Of a DNA stretch of 64,000 nt, positions 60,701-64,000 are shown one piece after another. How positions within the stretch are numbered: the stretch's first letter is position 1; each line of letters opens with the position of its first letter. Made by a program: the position numbers and the translations under genes. The stretch lies in the NCBI GenBank assembly GCA_961205875.1, contig OY540814.1, positions 12,444,993 through 12,508,992 of the forward strand, written 5' to 3'. The notes beneath the pieces were generated by a model. The model saw only the letters and a list, made by a program, of their open reading frames with translations. It had not been told where the DNA came from and ran no database searches. The DNA is from Sialis fuliginosa (Eukaryota > Arthropoda > Insecta > Megaloptera > Sialidae).

Positions 60701-63442
60701 TTTCCTTAGGAGACAATTTACCTTCATATTTAACAGGAGATTTTCCAATCGATGTCCGTTTGATAGCTTTTGAACGCAGCACAAGAATAGATTCTTCTTC
60801 ATTTTCATCAGATTTTGGTAATTTCTCATTCATTTCTATTTCAGAGTTTGATTCTGCTTGTATATTTTTACTAGGTGTAATTTTCTCATCACTAGTATCC
60901 ATAGCAATCAGATCTTTACTTTCTGCATTTTTCTCAGAGGATGATGAATTTAAATCTTTTGTAATTTTTTTAGGTGTTGATTTTTCTGATTTATTATTAA
61001 CATCTCCAGATGTACCATTTTCTGTAGAACTAGTAAACACATCTGTATCTACGGTGACATATAAACTTTTTTCTTCAATTTTTTTTATTCGATCTGATTT
61101 TTGTAAACGTATTACAGCTTTTTTGTCTACAAAAGGAACAGAATCTTCTTTGTTTTGTTTATCTTTATTGTTTATATCTTGATCAACTTTATTAGGACTT
61201 TTTTTAGTTAAATCTTTATTTTTATCTTCTGTAGACTCTACTTTTCTTTTGTCAATAACTTTTGAATGTAATTGTTTACATTTTTCATGACTTTCAGGAG
61301 TTTTTTTGTCTATTACTTTTGAACGTAATGTGAGTGTAAGTTCTCCTTCATTCTGTTGTTTATTTGCATCATTTACAACATGACATTTTTTAGTTTCTTC
61401 ATCTATAACTTTTGAACGCAATGTAAGAGTAAATTCTACTGTATTTTGTTTATTTTCAACCTTCGCATCTTGAATCTTTGTATCTTTTTGAGGAGTTTTA
61501 TTTTTTGGCAGATCTTTGGCTTTATCCATTATTTTTTCTTCAATTATTGTAGATTTTTGAGGGCTTTTATTTTTAACTTCATCATTATTTTTATCAATAA
61601 TTTTCTCTTCAACCTTTGCATCTTGAATTTTTGTATCTTTTTGAGTTTTATTTATTGGCAAATCTTTGCCTTTATCCATTGTTTTCTCTTCAACTATTAC
61701 ATCTTGAGCCTTATTAGTATTTTTATCAATAATTTTCTCTTCAACCTTTGCACCTTTTTGAGGGGTTTTATTTATTGGCAAATCTTTGTCTTTATCCACC
61801 ATTTTGTCTTCAACTTTTACATCTTGAACCTTAGTAGGTTTTTGAGGACTTTTATTTTTGAGTTCATTAGTATTTTTATCAATAATTTTCTCTTCAACCT
61901 TTGCACCTTTTTGAGGGGTTTTATTTATTGGCAAATCTTTGTCTTTATCCGCCATTTTGTCTTCAACTTTTACATCTTGAACCTTAGTAGGTTTTTGAGG
62001 ACTTTTATTTTTGAGTTCATTAGTATTTTTATCAATAATTTTCTCTTCAACCTTTGCACCTTTTTGAGGGGTTTTATTTATTGGCAAATCTTTGTCTTTA
62101 TCCATCATTTTGTCTTCAACTTTTACATCTTGAACCTTAGTAGGTTTTTGAGGACTTTTATTTTTGAGTTCATTAGTATTTTTATCAATAATTTTCTCTT
62201 CAACCTTTGCACCTTTTTGAGGGGTTTTATTTATTGGTAAATCTTTGCCTTTATCCATCATTTTATCTTCAACTTTTACATCTTGAACCTTAGTAGGTTT
62301 TTGAGGACTTTTATTTTTGAGTTCATCATTTTTATGTATCATTTTTTCTTCAACTGTTACATCTTGAATCTTTATATTTTTTTGAGGACTTTTATTTTTT
62401 AGCAAATCTTTATCTTCAACCATTTTTTTCTCTTCAACGTTTGTAGATTTTTGAGGACTTTTATTTTTAAGTTCATCGTTATTTTTCTGTATCATTTTTT
62501 CTTCAACTATTGCATCTTGAATCTTTGTTTCTTTTTGAGGACTTGAATTTTTGATTAGTTCATTATTTGTATTTGCCATTTTCTCTTCAACCTTTACATC
62601 TTGTGGTTTTTCATCTTTTTCAGGAGTTTTGTGTGGCATTAATTTTTTTTTTTTATCTTCTACTTCGGCTGCTTTTTTGTCAATAACTTTTGAACGTAAT
62701 GAAAGTGTAAATTCACCTTCATTCTGTTGTTTATTTCCATCAATTATATCTTGACATTTTTTATTTTTTTCTGGCGAAACTTTAACTTTATCTTCTGTTA
62801 CAGTAGTTTTTTTATCTATAACTTTTGAACACAATGTAAGTGTAAATTTTTCATCATTTTGTTCATTTACTCCTTGATCTTGTTTTAATTTTTCAGGACT
62901 TTCAGGAGTTAGTTTTTCTATAACTTTTGACCGCAATGTAAGAGTAAATTCTTCTTCATCATCATCATTTACTTCTATATTACTTTTACCTTTGTCAAGA
63001 CTTTTATTTTTTGGTGAATCTTTATTTTTATCATTTATTTCAGAAATGTTATCAGAGTCATTTTTTTCAACTGTTAATTCTTGCGTGGATATGATTTTTT
63101 CGCTGATTTCTTTCTCAAGACTTTCGATGGTTTGAATAACTTCAGAAATTGACTTAGATGGTTGTTTTCTTTTCTCTAACTCATTACTAGATTTTGTAGA
63201 TGATTGGTCATCAAGTTTTTCCAATACTACAAAAGAATTAATTTTCTTGTCACTGTCCAGCAGTGATGGGCTTTCTTTTTTAGAACTAATCACTGTTTCT
63301 ACAGTTGATGGTTTGGTATTATTTTTTTCATCAGGTTTTTCAGTGTCTAATTTTGGAGATTTATTTTCAATACAAATACTTTCTTTAGTAGATTTTGTAT
63401 CATTTTTGTCTGGCGAATTATTTTGTGAATTTATTTCTGGAC
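57775..63442 (-). CDS. Long charged low-complexity protein, probably nuclear/nucleolar (3' part, about 1685 aa)
   Basis: Minus-strand exons: 63442-59334 (enters mid-codon after TTATTAG; upstream exons beyond the window), 59274-59167, 59089-58967, 58895-58773, 58668-58483, 58185-57775. All later junctions are phase 0. Seen: a Lys/Glu/Ser-rich chain with no membrane helix; a recurring FTLTLRSKVIDKK-like motif (five good copies and weaker ones); a Lys-rich zone with 13 S/T-P-Q-K sites, partly in a 51-residue tandem repeat; basic patches KKRKL and KKRKRG (nuclear-import type); acidic zones with GGFIDDEA and DDSFIDDAEDE; ITFSDEED and ITSSDEED (CK2-type sites); and a basic tail with RNELFKTKDIKRINSKQL. 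Composition recalls nucleolar or mitotic proteins such as Nopp140-, Ki-67- or slender-lobes-like proteins, but I do not recognise an orthologue. Nuclear location and multisite phosphorylation are inferred. Confidence 0.85.
61715..62325 (-). repeat. 153-bp in-frame tandem repeat, about four copies
   Basis: TTGAGTTCATTAGT-type anchors at 61858, 62011, 62164 and 62317 are exactly 153 bp apart and the units are nearly identical. Each encodes 51 residues containing LKNKSPQKPTKVQDVKVEDK and PINKTPQKGAKVEEKI. Degenerate relatives flank it on both sides (to about 61440 and 62600). Confidence 0.95.
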
Positions 63443-63659
63443 CTAATAAGACCACAAAAAATATTCAAATGAAGGTTTTCAATTGAAAAATAATATAAAT
63501 AATAATTTCATGAGGGGTACTAGTCCAGGCTGGCTAGGCTAAAAAGTACCTAAAATATACATTTTTGCATACAGTTTTAATACTTGAGTTATTTAACACA
63601 CTACACAATTTTTATAAAAATTGATTGTTTATAGTAGTTTATACAATTAATTAACTCTG

Positions 63660-63840
63660 CCTACATAAAAAGAAGCTTATTTTTGTATCTTTTACCGCTT
63701 ACCTCGGAAACTACTGAACCGATTTTAATGCGGTTTTCACCAATAGATAAATAATTATTCAGAGCAGGTTCTTGGATATTATTTTTTAAATATTTCTGGT
63801 TCTATGAAACAATTGAATTTTAATCAACGTACAAACATTT
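63660..63840. repeat. Fragment of a widespread insect repeat
   Basis: ACCTCGGAAACTACTGAACC followed by GATTTTAATGCGGTTTTCAC is wording often seen in dispersed insect repeats. It lies in the intron upstream of the large exon. No further exon is visible between 63443 and the window end. Confidence 0.4.
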
Positions 63841-64000
63841 TAATCAACGTAGCGGATAAACAGTTTTTTATTTTTTTCAAAATGGAGGTTGTAGGGAATT
63901 TTGTAACGAATAACTTTTATTTAAAACTTTTTTTTGTATAATACTTATTTAGACTGTTCTTTAGCAAAAAACCAGAAAATTTGAAAAATTTTGCAACTGA

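Noticed and set aside
61446-62240. 264-codon plus-strand open frame antisense to the large exon
   Set aside because: It is the mirror of the 153-bp repeat and Lys/Glu-rich codons (Phe/Ile/Leu-rich when read backwards). It has no start context or splice support of its own.

Overview
This is eukaryotic, intron-rich and AT-rich DNA, dense in small non-autonomous DNA transposons. It looks like an insect genome. Introns are GT-AG with weak pyrimidine tracts, and transposon ends of the CAGTGGCG, TTAACCCTT and TA-CAGTARG types recur. A hemipteroid insect is my guess, not something the sequence proves. No prokaryotic, plasmid or viral gene organisation is visible, and I recognised no rRNA, tRNA or CRISPR locus.

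Five protein-coding genes can be assembled from exons whose reading phases agree. (1) Plus strand, about 1-5705: the 3' part of a single-pass membrane protein with a Cys-rich juxtamembrane patch and PPxY motifs; its 5' end lies outside the window. (2) Minus strand, 23145-11803: a complete five-exon aldo-keto reductase (325 aa) with a GC-AG intron, a duplicated splice acceptor and a ten-codon last exon. (3) Plus strand, 38392-42522: a complete three-exon homeobox gene (295 aa) of the Msx/Msxlx type, with an EH1 (Groucho-binding) motif and a well-spaced TATA/initiator promoter. (4) Minus strand, 56879-45126: a complete eight-exon adenylosuccinate synthetase (459 aa). (5) Minus strand, 63442-57775: the 3' part (about 1685 aa) of a very long, charged, low-complexity, probably nuclear or nucleolar protein with a 51-residue tandem repeat; its 5' end lies beyond the right edge.

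Layout: gene 1 and the reductase converge, with about 6 kb of repeats between them. About 15 kb with no confident gene (23.2-38.3 kb) separates the reductase from the homeobox gene and is full of foldback elements. The homeobox gene and adenylosuccinate synthetase converge, and the synthetase lies downstream of the charged-protein gene on the same strand. The five genes have unrelated likely roles (membrane adaptor, carbonyl reduction, transcription, purine synthesis, nuclear structure), so this is an ordinary metazoan neighbourhood, not an operon or a gene cluster.

The most unusual material is in the repeats. Several foldback families have target-site duplications that can be read directly: 8 bp hAT-like, TA, TTAA, and a 9 bp class shared by two internally unrelated families. 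Some insertions sit within tens of bases of splice sites. Other points worth a second look are the long charged protein with a recurring FTLTLRSKVI-like motif and 13 S/T-P-Q-K sites, and the splicing oddities of the reductase.
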